The position numbers and the translations under genes are program-made. This document shows, one piece after another, positions 33,495-42,038 of a DNA stretch of 64,000 bases. A model generated the notes under the pieces. It ran no database searches, had not been told where the DNA came from, and worked only from the letters and a program-made list of their open reading frames with translations. The DNA is from Rhizobium anhuiense. GTDB taxonomy: Bacteria > Pseudomonadota > Alphaproteobacteria > Rhizobiales > Rhizobiaceae. The DNA is taken from contig NZ_ML133521.1 of NCBI RefSeq assembly GCF_003985145.1, forward strand, positions 310,001-374,000. Reading direction: 5' to 3'. How positions within the stretch are numbered: the stretch's first letter is position 1; each line of letters begins with the position of its first letter.

Positions 33495-34340
33495 ATGCTG
33501 ACAGCCGGATCGACCGCAGGCACCGCTGCAGCAACGAACGCCGCCGGTGCCTTGCCCCGAAAGAAGACGGCAAGCGGCACGGCCTATCACGAGGCCGGCA
33601 GTGGTGAGCCGCTGGTTCTCATTCACGGCGTCGGCATGCGGCTCGAGGCCTGGGCTCCGCAGATCGCATTTCTGTCTGCGGACCATCGCGTCATCGCCGT
33701 CGACATGCCGGGACACGGTGAGAGCGCAAAGCTGCCGGCAGGCAGTCGGCTCGAGGAATTCGTCGCCTGGTTCGGCCGCTTTCTCGACGAGATGGCGATC
33801 GACGCGGCAAATGTTGCCGGGCACTCGATGGGCGCATTGGTATCGGGAGGGGCGGCAGCGACCTTTGGCAAGCGTATCAGCCGTGTCGCATACCTCAATG
33901 GCGTCTACAGGCGCGACCCTGAAGCCAAGGCTGCCGTCTTGGCGCGGGCTGCGGCCATTCCGGTGGCGGGCGTCGACAAGGAAGGGCCTCTGGCCCGCTG
34001 GTTCGGCGATGATGCGGACAGCATCGTTGCGCGTGAATTGACACGAAAGTGGCTGAACCTCGTTGATCCCCAGGGCTATGCCGTCGCTTACGCTGCCTTT
34101 GCGGGCGGAGACGAGACCTACGCCGATGGCTGGAAGGATGTGGCCGGTCCGGCCCTGTTCCTGACGGGGTCCGATGATCCGAATTCGACACCCCTGATGG
34201 CGACGCAAATGGCAGAGCTTGCGCCGCAGGGCTACGTCCGTATCGTCGAAGGTCATCGTCACATGGTGAACCTGACCGCGCCTGATATCGTCAATTCGCT
34301 GCTCGCTGAGTGGCTGTCGTTCGGGGAGGATGAACGATGA
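33495..34340 (+). CDS. Alpha/beta-fold hydrolase
   Basis: A 281-residue serine hydrolase. The oxyanion segment LVLIHGVGMRLEAWAPQ, the nucleophile elbow GHSMGALVSGG and the C-terminal histidine region EGHRHMVNLTAPD are in the usual order. RutD-like or ester/amide hydrolases show the same layout. ATG 33495 follows GGGAG, 14 bases after the DUF1185 stop, and the stop overlaps the flavin reductase start by ATGA. It probably hydrolyses an amide or ester product of the monooxygenase. Confidence 0.9.
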   Translation: MLTAGSTAGTAAATNAAGALPRKKTASGTAYHEAGSGEPLVLIHGVGMRLEAWAPQIAFLSADHRVIAVDMPGHGESAKLPAGSRLEEFVAWFGRFLDEMAIDAANVAGHSMGALVSGGAAATFGKRISRVAYLNGVYRRDPEAKAAVLARAAAIPVAGVDKEGPLARWFGDDADSIVARELTRKWLNLVDPQGYAVAYAAFAGGDETYADGWKDVAGPALFLTGSDDPNSTPLMATQMAELAPQGYVRIVEGHRHMVNLTAPDIVNSLLAEWLSFGEDER

Positions 34341-35272
34341 CAATCCAGACTGTCGACCCAAGGGCATTGCGAGATGCATTCGGCGCTTTTCCCACAGGCG
34401 TGACCGTCGTCACCGCCTGCGACGGGGATGGAAATCCGATCGGCTTCACGGCGAACTCCTTCACCTCGGTCTCGCTCAATCCACCTCTGCTGCTCGTCTG
34501 CCTTGCCAAGACGTCGCGCAATTTCGCCATCATGACCGGAGCGCCGCATTTTGCCATCAACGTGCTTTCGGAAACGCAGAAAGACGTGTCGAACACTTTT
34601 GCGCGCCCGGTCGAAGACAGGTTTGCGGCGGTCGAGTGGGCGAGGGGATCGGCAGGCTGCCCGATATTCTCGAATGTGGCGGCCTGGTTCGAATGCGCCA
34701 TGGAACAGGTCATCGAGGCCGGCGACCACGTCATTTTGATGGGACGCATCGAAGCTTTCGACAATAGCGGCCGCAACGGTCTCGGCTATGCGCGCGGCGG
34801 TTATTTCACGCCGACGCTGGCAAGCAAGGCGGTTTCCGCGGCAAGCGAGGGCAATATCAAACTGGCCGCCGTCGTCGAGCGCCGCGGAGAGGTACTGCTG
34901 CTCGGCGAGGATGTGCTCTCCCTGCCAAGCGTCGACGCCTATGATGGCAACCCGACCGAGGCGTTGCAAACATACCTGGAGTCGCTCACCGGGCTGAAGG
35001 TCAGCATCGGCTTTCTCTATTCGGTCTATGAGGGCAAGAGCGACGGCAAGCAGCACATCGTCTATCACGCCGTTGCCGGCGAGGGCGAGCCTGCCGGCGG
35101 CAGGTTCGTAAAACCTGACGCCTTGGTTGCGGCAAAGTTCAAGACCAGTTCGACCGCCGATATCGTCAACCGTTTTGCGATGGAAAGCTCGATCGGCAAT
35201 TTCGGCGTCTATTTCGGCGACGAGACCGGCGGCACCGTTCATCCCATTCCAGCCAAGGGCGCAAAATCATGA
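34337..35272 (+). CDS. Flavin reductase with extra C-terminal domain
   Basis: A 311-residue protein. Residues of about 8-165 are the flavin reductase-like FMN-binding domain (AFGAFPTGVTVVTACDGDG, then GFTANSFTSVSLNPPLLLVC). The remaining 145 residues are an added domain (VVERRGEVLLLGEDVLSL, VYEGKSDGKQHIVYHAVAGE) reminiscent of small regulatory or nudix-like modules of larger reductases. Stops and starts overlap on both sides, so it is tightly coupled to the LLM monooxygenase that needs its reduced flavin. Confidence 0.88.
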   Translation: MTIQTVDPRALRDAFGAFPTGVTVVTACDGDGNPIGFTANSFTSVSLNPPLLLVCLAKTSRNFAIMTGAPHFAINVLSETQKDVSNTFARPVEDRFAAVEWARGSAGCPIFSNVAAWFECAMEQVIEAGDHVILMGRIEAFDNSGRNGLGYARGGYFTPTLASKAVSAASEGNIKLAAVVERRGEVLLLGEDVLSLPSVDAYDGNPTEALQTYLESLTGLKVSIGFLYSVYEGKSDGKQHIVYHAVAGEGEPAGGRFVKPDALVAAKFKTSSTADIVNRFAMESSIGNFGVYFGDETGGTVHPIPAKGAKS

Positions 35273-36309
35273 AGTTCTCCCTCTTCGTCCATATGGAACG
35301 GCTCGACGCCAGCCAGAGCCACAAAAGCCTCTATGAGGAATTCGTCGCGCTCTGCGAGATTGCCGACAAGGGCGGCATGCATGCGATCTGGACGGGCGAG
35401 CACCATGGCATGGATTTCACCATTGCGCCCAACCCGTTCGTGACCATTGCCGATCTGGCGCGCCGCACATCGCGGGCACGGCTTGGGACGGGGACGGTGA
35501 TCGCCCCCTTCTGGCACCCGATCAAGCTAGCCGGCGAGGCCGCCATGGCCGACATCATCTGCGACGGAAGGCTCGATATCGGTATCGCGCGCGGCGCCTA
35601 TTCCTTCGAATATGAACGTCTGCTGCCCGGTCTCGATGCCTGGGGCGCCGGCCAGCGCATGCGCGAGCTTATTCCGGCGGTCAAGGGCATATGGGCCGGC
35701 GACTACGCCCATGACGGGGAGTTCTTCAAGTTTCCCTCGACCACCTCGGCGCCGAAGCCGCTGCAGCAGCCGAACCCGCCCATCTGGGTTGCGGCGCGCG
35801 ATCCGAACTCGCATGAATTTGCCGTTGCCAACGGCTGCAACGTTCAGGTGACGCCGCTCTGGCAGGGCGACGACGAGGTCCAGTCGTTGATGGAGCGCTT
35901 CAACGACGCCTGCGCCAAGAATCCCGATGTCGAGCGGCCGAAGATCATGCTGCTGCGCCATACCTATGTCGGCTCGTCAGAGGACGATGTCGCCCAGGCC
36001 GCCCATGAACTCAGCGTCTACTACAATTATTTCTTCGCCTGGTTCAAGAATGAGAAGCCGGTTACCCAGGGCCTGATTGAACGGATTCCGGACGAACAGA
36101 TCAGAGCAAACGAGATGCTCTCGGATCAGGTCATGCGCACCAACAATGTGGTTGGCGACGCTGAGACCGTCATCGCCAGGCTCAAGGCGTATGAAGCGCT
36201 CGGCTATGACGAATATTCCTTCTGGATCGACACCGGCATGAGCTTCGAGCGCAAGAAGGCGTCGCTCGAACGCTTCATCACCGAGGTCATGCCGGCATTT
36301 CAGGAGTAA
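35269..36309 (+). CDS. Luciferase-like (LLM) flavin-dependent monooxygenase
   Basis: A 346-residue LLM enzyme and the oxygenase half of a two-component system with the preceding flavin reductase, whose stop it overlaps by ATGA. Characteristic text: MHAIWTGEHHGMDFTIAPNP, RARLGTGTVIAPFWHPIKLA and RLDIGIARGAYSFEYERLLP. It probably oxygenates or cleaves a bond in the imported compound, and an aldehyde dehydrogenase follows directly. The substrate is unknown. Confidence 0.9.
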   Translation: MKFSLFVHMERLDASQSHKSLYEEFVALCEIADKGGMHAIWTGEHHGMDFTIAPNPFVTIADLARRTSRARLGTGTVIAPFWHPIKLAGEAAMADIICDGRLDIGIARGAYSFEYERLLPGLDAWGAGQRMRELIPAVKGIWAGDYAHDGEFFKFPSTTSAPKPLQQPNPPIWVAARDPNSHEFAVANGCNVQVTPLWQGDDEVQSLMERFNDACAKNPDVERPKIMLLRHTYVGSSEDDVAQAAHELSVYYNYFFAWFKNEKPVTQGLIERIPDEQIRANEMLSDQVMRTNNVVGDAETVIARLKAYEALGYDEYSFWIDTGMSFERKKASLERFITEVMPAFQE

Positions 36310-36313
36310 GACC

Positions 36314-37777
36314 ATGCGGCGTTTCCAGCACTATATCGACGGCGAATTCTCCGATGGCGAGGCCAGCTATCCGAGCATCGATCCCGCCTCTGGCGCGGTC
36401 TGGGCTGAGATGCCCGAAGCGCGCGAAGGTGATGTCGATCTGGCTGTCAACGCGGCCGACAGGGCGCTTTACGAAGGCCCCTGGCCGAAAATGACGGCCA
36501 CGCAACGCGGCAAGCTGCTTTACAGGCTGGCCGATCTGGTCGCCGCCAACGCACAGGTCCTCGCGGAGCTGGAGACGCGCGACACCGGCAAGATCATCCG
36601 CGAAACATCGGCGCAGATCGCTTATGTCGCCGAATACTACCGCTATTATGCCGGCATATCAGACAAGATCGAAGGCGCCTATCTGCCGATCGACAAGCCT
36701 GACATGGATGTCTGGCTTCGCCGTGAACCGATCGGCGTCGTTGCGATGGTCGTGCCGTGGAACAGCCAGCTTTTCCTGTCGGCGGTCAAGATCGGCCCGG
36801 CGCTGGCGGCCGGCTGCACCATGGTGGTCAAGGCCTCCGAAGACGGGCCGGCGCCGCTTCTCGAATTTGCGCGCCTCGTGCACGAGGCGGGTTTTCCCGC
36901 AGGCGTCGTCAACATCATCACCGGTTTCGGCGCCTCCTGTGGTGCGGCTCTCGGGCGGCACCCGAAGGTCGCGCATGTCGCCTTCACCGGCGGTCCTGAA
37001 ACCGCCCGGCACGTCGTTCGCAACTCGGCCGAAAACCTCGCTTCCACCTCGCTTGAACTTGGCGGCAAGTCACCCTTCATCGTCTTTGCCGATGCGGATC
37101 TCGAAAGCGCCGCCAACGCCCAGGTCGCGGGCATCTTTGCGGCAACGGGGCAGAGCTGCGTTGCCGGATCGCGCCTCATCGTCGAGCGCAGCGTCAAGGA
37201 CAAGTTCGTCGCCCTGCTGCGCGAGAAGGCGGAGGCGATCCGGATCGGTGCGCCGCTCGATATGGCGACCGAAGTCGGCCCGCTTGCCACCAAGCGCCAG
37301 CAGGACCATATCGGCGCGCTCGTCGCCAGGTCGATCGAAAGCGGCGCCCGCCTTGTCACGGGCGGCAGCAAGATCGACGGTGCAGGCTATTATTTCCCGC
37401 CGACGATCCTCGACTGCGACGATGTCGCCTCGCCCTCGCTGATCGAGGAATTCTTCGGGCCGGTCTTGTCCGTCGTGTCGTTCGAGACCGAGGCCGAGGC
37501 GCTGCGCCTTGCCAACGACACCCGTTATGGCCTGGCCTCCGGCGTCTTCACCCAGAATCTCACCCGGGCGCACCGACTGATGAAGGGGATCCGCGCCGGG
37601 ATCGTCTGGGTCAACACCTACCGCGCCGTATCGCCGATCGCACCGTTCGGCGGTTTCGGCCTGTCGGGCAATGGCAGGGAAGGCGGCATGGCAGCAGTGC
37701 TCGACTATACCCGCACCAAGACGATCTGGCTCAGGACATCGGACGATCCGATCCCCGATCCCTTCGTGATGAGGTAG
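36314..37777 (+). CDS. NAD(P)-dependent aldehyde dehydrogenase
   Basis: A 487-residue aldehyde dehydrogenase. The general base glutamate is in LELGGKSPF and the catalytic cysteine in ATGQSCVAGSRL, with the coenzyme-binding MVVPWNSQLF upstream and GFGLSGNGREGG near the end. It begins five bases after the monooxygenase stop. It likely oxidises the aldehyde made by the monooxygenase or hydrolase. A second aldehyde dehydrogenase closes the operon, so two aldehydes may arise on the route. Confidence 0.93.
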   Translation: MRRFQHYIDGEFSDGEASYPSIDPASGAVWAEMPEAREGDVDLAVNAADRALYEGPWPKMTATQRGKLLYRLADLVAANAQVLAELETRDTGKIIRETSAQIAYVAEYYRYYAGISDKIEGAYLPIDKPDMDVWLRREPIGVVAMVVPWNSQLFLSAVKIGPALAAGCTMVVKASEDGPAPLLEFARLVHEAGFPAGVVNIITGFGASCGAALGRHPKVAHVAFTGGPETARHVVRNSAENLASTSLELGGKSPFIVFADADLESAANAQVAGIFAATGQSCVAGSRLIVERSVKDKFVALLREKAEAIRIGAPLDMATEVGPLATKRQQDHIGALVARSIESGARLVTGGSKIDGAGYYFPPTILDCDDVASPSLIEEFFGPVLSVVSFETEAEALRLANDTRYGLASGVFTQNLTRAHRLMKGIRAGIVWVNTYRAVSPIAPFGGFGLSGNGREGGMAAVLDYTRTKTIWLRTSDDPIPDPFVMR

Positions 37778-37782
37778 CGCCG

Positions 37783-38106
37783 ATGTTTTACGAAATCCGG
37801 ACCTATCGGCTGAAGAACGGCACGATCCCGCAATATCTCAAGGTCGTCGAGGAAGAGGGGATCGAGATCCAGAAGGGCCATCTCGGCACACTCGTCGGTT
37901 ACTTCTTTTCGGAAATCGGGACGATCAACGAGATCGTCCACATCTGGGCCTTTACCAGCCTGGACGACCGGGAGGCGCGGCGCCAGAGGCTTATGGCCGA
38001 TCCCCGGTGGCAGGCCTTCCTGCCCAAGATCCGCGATCTGGTCGAAGTGGCGGAAAACAAGATTATGAAGCCAGCTAACTTTTCTCTCAGGAGCGAGGCG
38101 CACTGA
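37783..38106 (+). CDS. NIPSNAP-family protein
   Basis: A 107-residue dimeric alpha-beta barrel protein starting MFYEIRTYRLKNGTIPQYLK, with the typical VHIWAFTSLDDREARR and a closing MKPANFS. The family occurs in many catabolic operons without a defined reaction; members may be ring-modifying or accessory enzymes. It starts five bases after the aldehyde dehydrogenase stop. Confidence 0.88.
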   Translation: MFYEIRTYRLKNGTIPQYLKVVEEEGIEIQKGHLGTLVGYFFSEIGTINEIVHIWAFTSLDDREARRQRLMADPRWQAFLPKIRDLVEVAENKIMKPANFSLRSEAH

Positions 38107-38153
38107 CGGCATAGGCATACCCGTAGGACAAACCAGAACAAGGATAAGGGAAC

Positions 38154-39164
38154 ATGAAAACAACATTTGCTTTCGCGGCGGTTGCCGCATTCGTGGCTGT
38201 GTCTGCACCGGCACACGCCGACAACATGGTCTTCTCCAGCTGGGGAGGAACGACCCAGGACGCGCAGAAGGCGGCATGGGCAAGCCCGTTCACCGAGAAG
38301 ACCGGCATCACCGTCGTGCAGGATGGACCGACCGACTACGGCAAGCTCAAGGCGATGGTCGAGGCCGGTGAGGTCACCTGGGACGTCGTCGACGTCGAAG
38401 GTGACTATGCCGCCCAGGCCGGCAAGAACGGCCAGCTTGAGAAGCTCGATTTCTCCGTCATCGATAAATCCAAGCTCGATCCGCGCTTCGTCACCGACTA
38501 TTCTGTCGGCAGCTTCTATTATTCCTTCGTGATCGGCTGCAATGCCGATGCCGTCAGCGCCTGCCCGAAGACATGGGCCGATCTGTTCGACACCGCCAAG
38601 TTTCCGGGCAAGCGTACATTCTACAAATGGTCGGCTCCCGGTGTAATCGAAGCTGCGCTGCTTGCCGACGGCGTGCCTGCCGACAAGCTTTATCCGCTTG
38701 ATCTCGATCGTGCCTTCAAGAAGCTCGATACGATCAAATCCGATATCATCTGGTGGTCGGGCGGCGCGCAGTCGCAGCAGCTTCTGGCATCCGCCGAGGC
38801 TCCCTTCGGCAGTGTCTGGAATGGCCGCATGACCGCACTTGCTGCGACCGGCATCAAGGTTGAGACGTCCTGGGAACAGAACATCACCGCTGCCGATGCG
38901 CTCGTCGTGCCGAAGGGTTCGCCGAATGTCGAAGCCGCGATGAAGTTCATTGCACTGGCGACCTCGGCCGAACCGCAGGCCGCCCTGGCGAAGGCCACCG
39001 GATATGCGCCTATCAACGTCGACTCGGCCAAACTGATGGATCCGGAGACGGCCAAGACCCTGCCGGACCAGCAGACGGCAAGCCAGGTCAATGCCGATAT
39101 GAACTACTGGGCTGAGAACCGCGATGCCATCGGCGAGAAGTGGTACGCTTGGCAGGCGAAATAG
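38154..39164 (+). CDS. Polyamine-type ABC substrate-binding protein
   Basis: A 336-residue periplasmic protein of the PotD/PotF class. The signal peptide is MKTTFAFAAVAAFVAVSAPA followed by HA. The mature start DNMVFSSWGGTTQDAQKAAW and the region EVTWDVVDVEGDYAAQAGKN are typical. Two PotB/PotC-type permeases and a PotA-type ATPase follow, giving a complete importer. The family binds polyamines, amino acids and other cationic nitrogen compounds, so the operon's substrate is probably nitrogenous. Confidence 0.92.
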   Translation: MKTTFAFAAVAAFVAVSAPAHADNMVFSSWGGTTQDAQKAAWASPFTEKTGITVVQDGPTDYGKLKAMVEAGEVTWDVVDVEGDYAAQAGKNGQLEKLDFSVIDKSKLDPRFVTDYSVGSFYYSFVIGCNADAVSACPKTWADLFDTAKFPGKRTFYKWSAPGVIEAALLADGVPADKLYPLDLDRAFKKLDTIKSDIIWWSGGAQSQQLLASAEAPFGSVWNGRMTALAATGIKVETSWEQNITAADALVVPKGSPNVEAAMKFIALATSAEPQAALAKATGYAPINVDSAKLMDPETAKTLPDQQTASQVNADMNYWAENRDAIGEKWYAWQAK

Positions 39165-39184
39165 CCTGGAAGATGAGATGAACG

Positions 39185-39208
39185 GGCACGGCGAATGTTC
39201 GCCGTGCC
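39185..39208 (+). terminator. Intercistronic hairpin after the binding-protein gene
   Basis: GGCACGGCGAA and TTCGCCGTGCC are perfect 11-base arms around TG. A competing pair, AACGGGCAC (39181-39189) with GTGCCCGTT (39222-39230), encloses it. It lies between the binding protein and permease genes and lacks a T run. Confidence 0.55.
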
Positions 39209-39277
39209 TCCCGCAGCGTCAGTGCCCGTTTGTCAGGCCTCGGCGCCTGTGGAAACTGACGGGTGGGAAGGACTGTC

Positions 39278-40150
39278 ATGTCGACGTATAGCGATGCCTC
39301 CGCTGCAATAGCGCCCCTGCCAAAGGTGCGCAGGCCAACAGGTTTTAGCGGGGTCGTTCCGGCGCTCGCCTTCGTGGGGATCTTTTTCATCGCACCGGTG
39401 GCGGTGCTCCTGTTGCGAAGCGTGCTGGAACCCGTGCCGGGCCTTGGAAACTATGCGCAGCTGATCGGCTCCGCGACCTATCTCAAGATTTTCGCCAACA
39501 CCTTCATCGTCTCGGGTCTGGTCACGGTGATCTCGCTGCTGATCGGCTTCCCGGTGGCCTGGGCGCTGGCCATCATGCCCGGGCGCCTGGCGTCGGTGAT
39601 CTTTGCCATCCTGCTCCTGTCGATGTGGACCAACCTGCTGGCCCGCACCTATGCCTGGATGGTGCTTTTGCAGCGGACGGGCCTCATCAACAAGATGCTG
39701 ATCGGAATGGGCCTGATCGACAAGCCCCTGGCACTCGTCAACAATCTGACCGGCGTCACGATCGGCATGACCTATATCATGCTGCCCTTCATCATCCTGC
39801 CGCTCTACGGCGTGATCAAGAAGATCGATCCGTCGACCCTGCAGGCGGCCGCCCTTTGCGGCGCCAACCGGTGGCAATGCCTGACCCGTGTCCTGCTGCC
39901 CCTGGCGATGCCCGGCATGGCGGCCGGCGCCCTCATGGTCTTCGTCATGTCGCTTGGTTATTTCGTCACGCCGTCGCTTCTTGGCGGCACCGCCAACATG
40001 ATGCTCGCAGAACTGATCGCGCAATTCGTGCAGTCGCTGGTCAACTGGGGCATGGGCGGTGCTGCGGCGCTGGTTCTCCTCGTGGTGACCCTGTCGCTTT
40101 ATGCCGTGCAACTGCGCTTCTTCGGCAACCAGAACCCGGGAGGGCGCTGA
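39278..40150 (+). CDS. Polyamine-type ABC permease (PotB class)
   Basis: A 290-residue inner-membrane protein with about six hydrophobic segments. The EAA-type loop is LQAAALCGANRWQCLTRVLLPLAMPGM. ATG 39278 follows GGGAAGGA and is preferred to an upstream GTG at 39263. It pairs with the next permease to form the channel, and the gap between the genes is one base. Confidence 0.9.
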   Translation: MSTYSDASAAIAPLPKVRRPTGFSGVVPALAFVGIFFIAPVAVLLLRSVLEPVPGLGNYAQLIGSATYLKIFANTFIVSGLVTVISLLIGFPVAWALAIMPGRLASVIFAILLLSMWTNLLARTYAWMVLLQRTGLINKMLIGMGLIDKPLALVNNLTGVTIGMTYIMLPFIILPLYGVIKKIDPSTLQAAALCGANRWQCLTRVLLPLAMPGMAAGALMVFVMSLGYFVTPSLLGGTANMMLAELIAQFVQSLVNWGMGGAAALVLLVVTLSLYAVQLRFFGNQNPGGR

Positions 40151-40151
40151 C

Positions 40152-40952
40152 ATGCTGCTCAATTTCGACCGCCTCGGCTGGTGGAAATATATCCTGCTGA
40201 CGATAACGCTTCTGACCGCGGCCTTCCTGCTGCTGCCGATCGTCTTTATCGCGGCGCTCTCCTTCGGCTCCTCCCAGTGGCTGATCTTCCCGCCGCCCGG
40301 CTGGACATTTCAATGGTACGGCGAGCTCTTTGCCGATCCGCGCTGGCTGGAATCCGCTTTGACGAGCTTCAAGATCGCGGTCATCGTCACCATCCTGTCG
40401 GTGCTGCTCGGGCTTGTGACCTCCTTCGGGCTGGTGCGCGGTTCGTTCCTGTTCCGCGACGCGCTGAAAGCACTGTTCCTGACGCCGATGATCCTTCCCG
40501 TCGTGGTCCTTGCGGTTGCCCTCTATGCCTTCTTTCTGAGGATCGGCCTTGGCGGCACCTTGGCGGGCTTCGTCATTTCGCACCTCGTTCTGGCGCTGCC
40601 CTTCTCGATCCTCTCCATATCAAGTGCGCTGGAGGGCTTCGACAAATCGATCGAGGATGCGGCGGTTCTCTGCGGCGCCTCGCCTCTGGAAGCAAAGATC
40701 AGGGTCACCCTGCCGGCGATCAGCCATGGGTTGTTTTCGGCTGCCGTCTTCTCGTTCCTGACATCCTGGGATGAGGTGGTGGTGGCGATCTTCATGTCCA
40801 GTCCGACCCTGCAGACGCTGCCGGTGAAGGTATGGGCGACGCTGCGACAAGATCTGACGCCTGTAGTCGCCGCCGCGTCGACCCTTCTCATCCTTTTGAC
40901 GATCATCTTGATGGCGCTTGTTGCCGTCGTGCGTAAGGTACTGAAACAATGA
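40152..40952 (+). CDS. Polyamine-type ABC permease (PotC class)
   Basis: A 266-residue inner-membrane permease. Hydrophobic segments begin at ILLTITLLTAAFLLLPIVFI, and the EAA loop is IEDAAVLCGASPLEAKIRVTLPAIS. ATG 40152 lies one base after the preceding stop. The stop overlaps the ATPase start by ATGA, showing tight coupling within the importer. Confidence 0.9.
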   Translation: MLLNFDRLGWWKYILLTITLLTAAFLLLPIVFIAALSFGSSQWLIFPPPGWTFQWYGELFADPRWLESALTSFKIAVIVTILSVLLGLVTSFGLVRGSFLFRDALKALFLTPMILPVVVLAVALYAFFLRIGLGGTLAGFVISHLVLALPFSILSISSALEGFDKSIEDAAVLCGASPLEAKIRVTLPAISHGLFSAAVFSFLTSWDEVVVAIFMSSPTLQTLPVKVWATLRQDLTPVVAAASTLLILLTIILMALVAVVRKVLKQ

Positions 40953-42028
40953 AAGAACCATTCCTTCAGATCCGCGGAATACGCAAGGAATACGGCCCTG
41001 TCGTCGCCGTGCACGACGTCAATCTCGACGTCCGGCGCGGGGAGTTCCTCACCTTTCTCGGACCGTCCGGATCCGGCAAGAGCACGACCCTCTACATCCT
41101 GGCCGGCTTTGAAAATCCGACGAAAGGCGACATCACGCTGGAGGGCAAGACCCTGCTCGCCACGCCGTCGCACAAGCGCAACATCGGCATGGTGTTCCAG
41201 CGCTACACCCTGTTTCCGCATTTGACGGTGGGGGAAAACATCGCCTTCCCGCTGAAGGTCCGGCGCAAGTCCAAGGCCGAGGTCGACAGCAAGGTGAAGG
41301 AGATGCTGCGCCTCGTTCGGCTCGAAGGCTTCGAGGATCGGAAGCCCGCGCAAATGTCCGGCGGCCAGCAGCAGCGCGTCGCTCTTGCCAGAGCCCTCGC
41401 CTATGATCCGCCGGTGCTTCTGATGGACGAGCCTCTGTCGGCGCTAGACAAGAAGCTGCGCGAGGAAATCCAGCATGAGATCCGCCGCATCCACCAGCAG
41501 ACCGAAGTGACGATCCTCTATGTCACGCACGACCAGGAGGAGGCGCTGCGGCTCTCCGACCGCATCGCCGTCTTTTCCAAGGGCGTCATCGACCAGATCG
41601 GGACCGGCCCCGAACTCTATGCCAATCCGAAGACCCGCTTCGTTGCCGAATTCATCGGCGACAGCGACTTCATTTCGTGCGACCTGGTGTCATCTTCCGA
41701 CGGACAAGCCACCATTACCCTGGGCGGCGGGACCATTTTCAATCAAATTCCGGTGCATGGCAAAGGGACCTCCGGTGCAAGGGCAGCTCTGATGCTGAGG
41801 CCCGAGCGCATTCGATTGTCGCGCGCCCGGGCGGCCGGCGCGGGTCTTGCCGCGACGGTCAGCGACATTACCTTTCTGGGCAACAATATCCACGTCTCGA
41901 CAGAGACGGCGGCAGGCGAGGCGCTTTCAGTCCGCTTGCCGTTCGGTCATGAGGCTATTGCCGGGCTTAGCCGTGGAGATATAGTCCATCTGGATTTCGA
42001 TCCCGGCGCCGCTCACGTATTCTGTTGA
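40949..42028 (+). CDS. Polyamine-type ABC ATPase (PotA class)
   Basis: A 359-residue ATPase with Walker [11 protein letters not shown], signature [14 protein letters not shown], Walker B VLLMDEPLSALD and the switch histidine in VTHDQEEAL. The C-terminal 110 residues form a TOBE domain (LRPERIRLSRA, FLGNNIHV). It completes the PotFGHI-like importer. Confidence 0.93.
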   Translation: MKEPFLQIRGIRKEYGPVVAVHDVNLDVRRGEFLTFLGPSGSGKSTTLYILAGFENPTKGDITLEGKTLLATPSHKRNIGMVFQRYTLFPHLTVGENIAFPLKVRRKSKAEVDSKVKEMLRLVRLEGFEDRKPAQMSGGQQQRVALARALAYDPPVLLMDEPLSALDKKLREEIQHEIRRIHQQTEVTILYVTHDQEEALRLSDRIAVFSKGVIDQIGTGPELYANPKTRFVAEFIGDSDFISCDLVSSSDGQATITLGGGTIFNQIPVHGKGTSGARAALMLRPERIRLSRARAAGAGLAATVSDITFLGNNIHVSTETAAGEALSVRLPFGHEAIAGLSRGDIVHLDFDPGAAHVFC

Positions 42029-42038
42029 AAGTTGTCCT

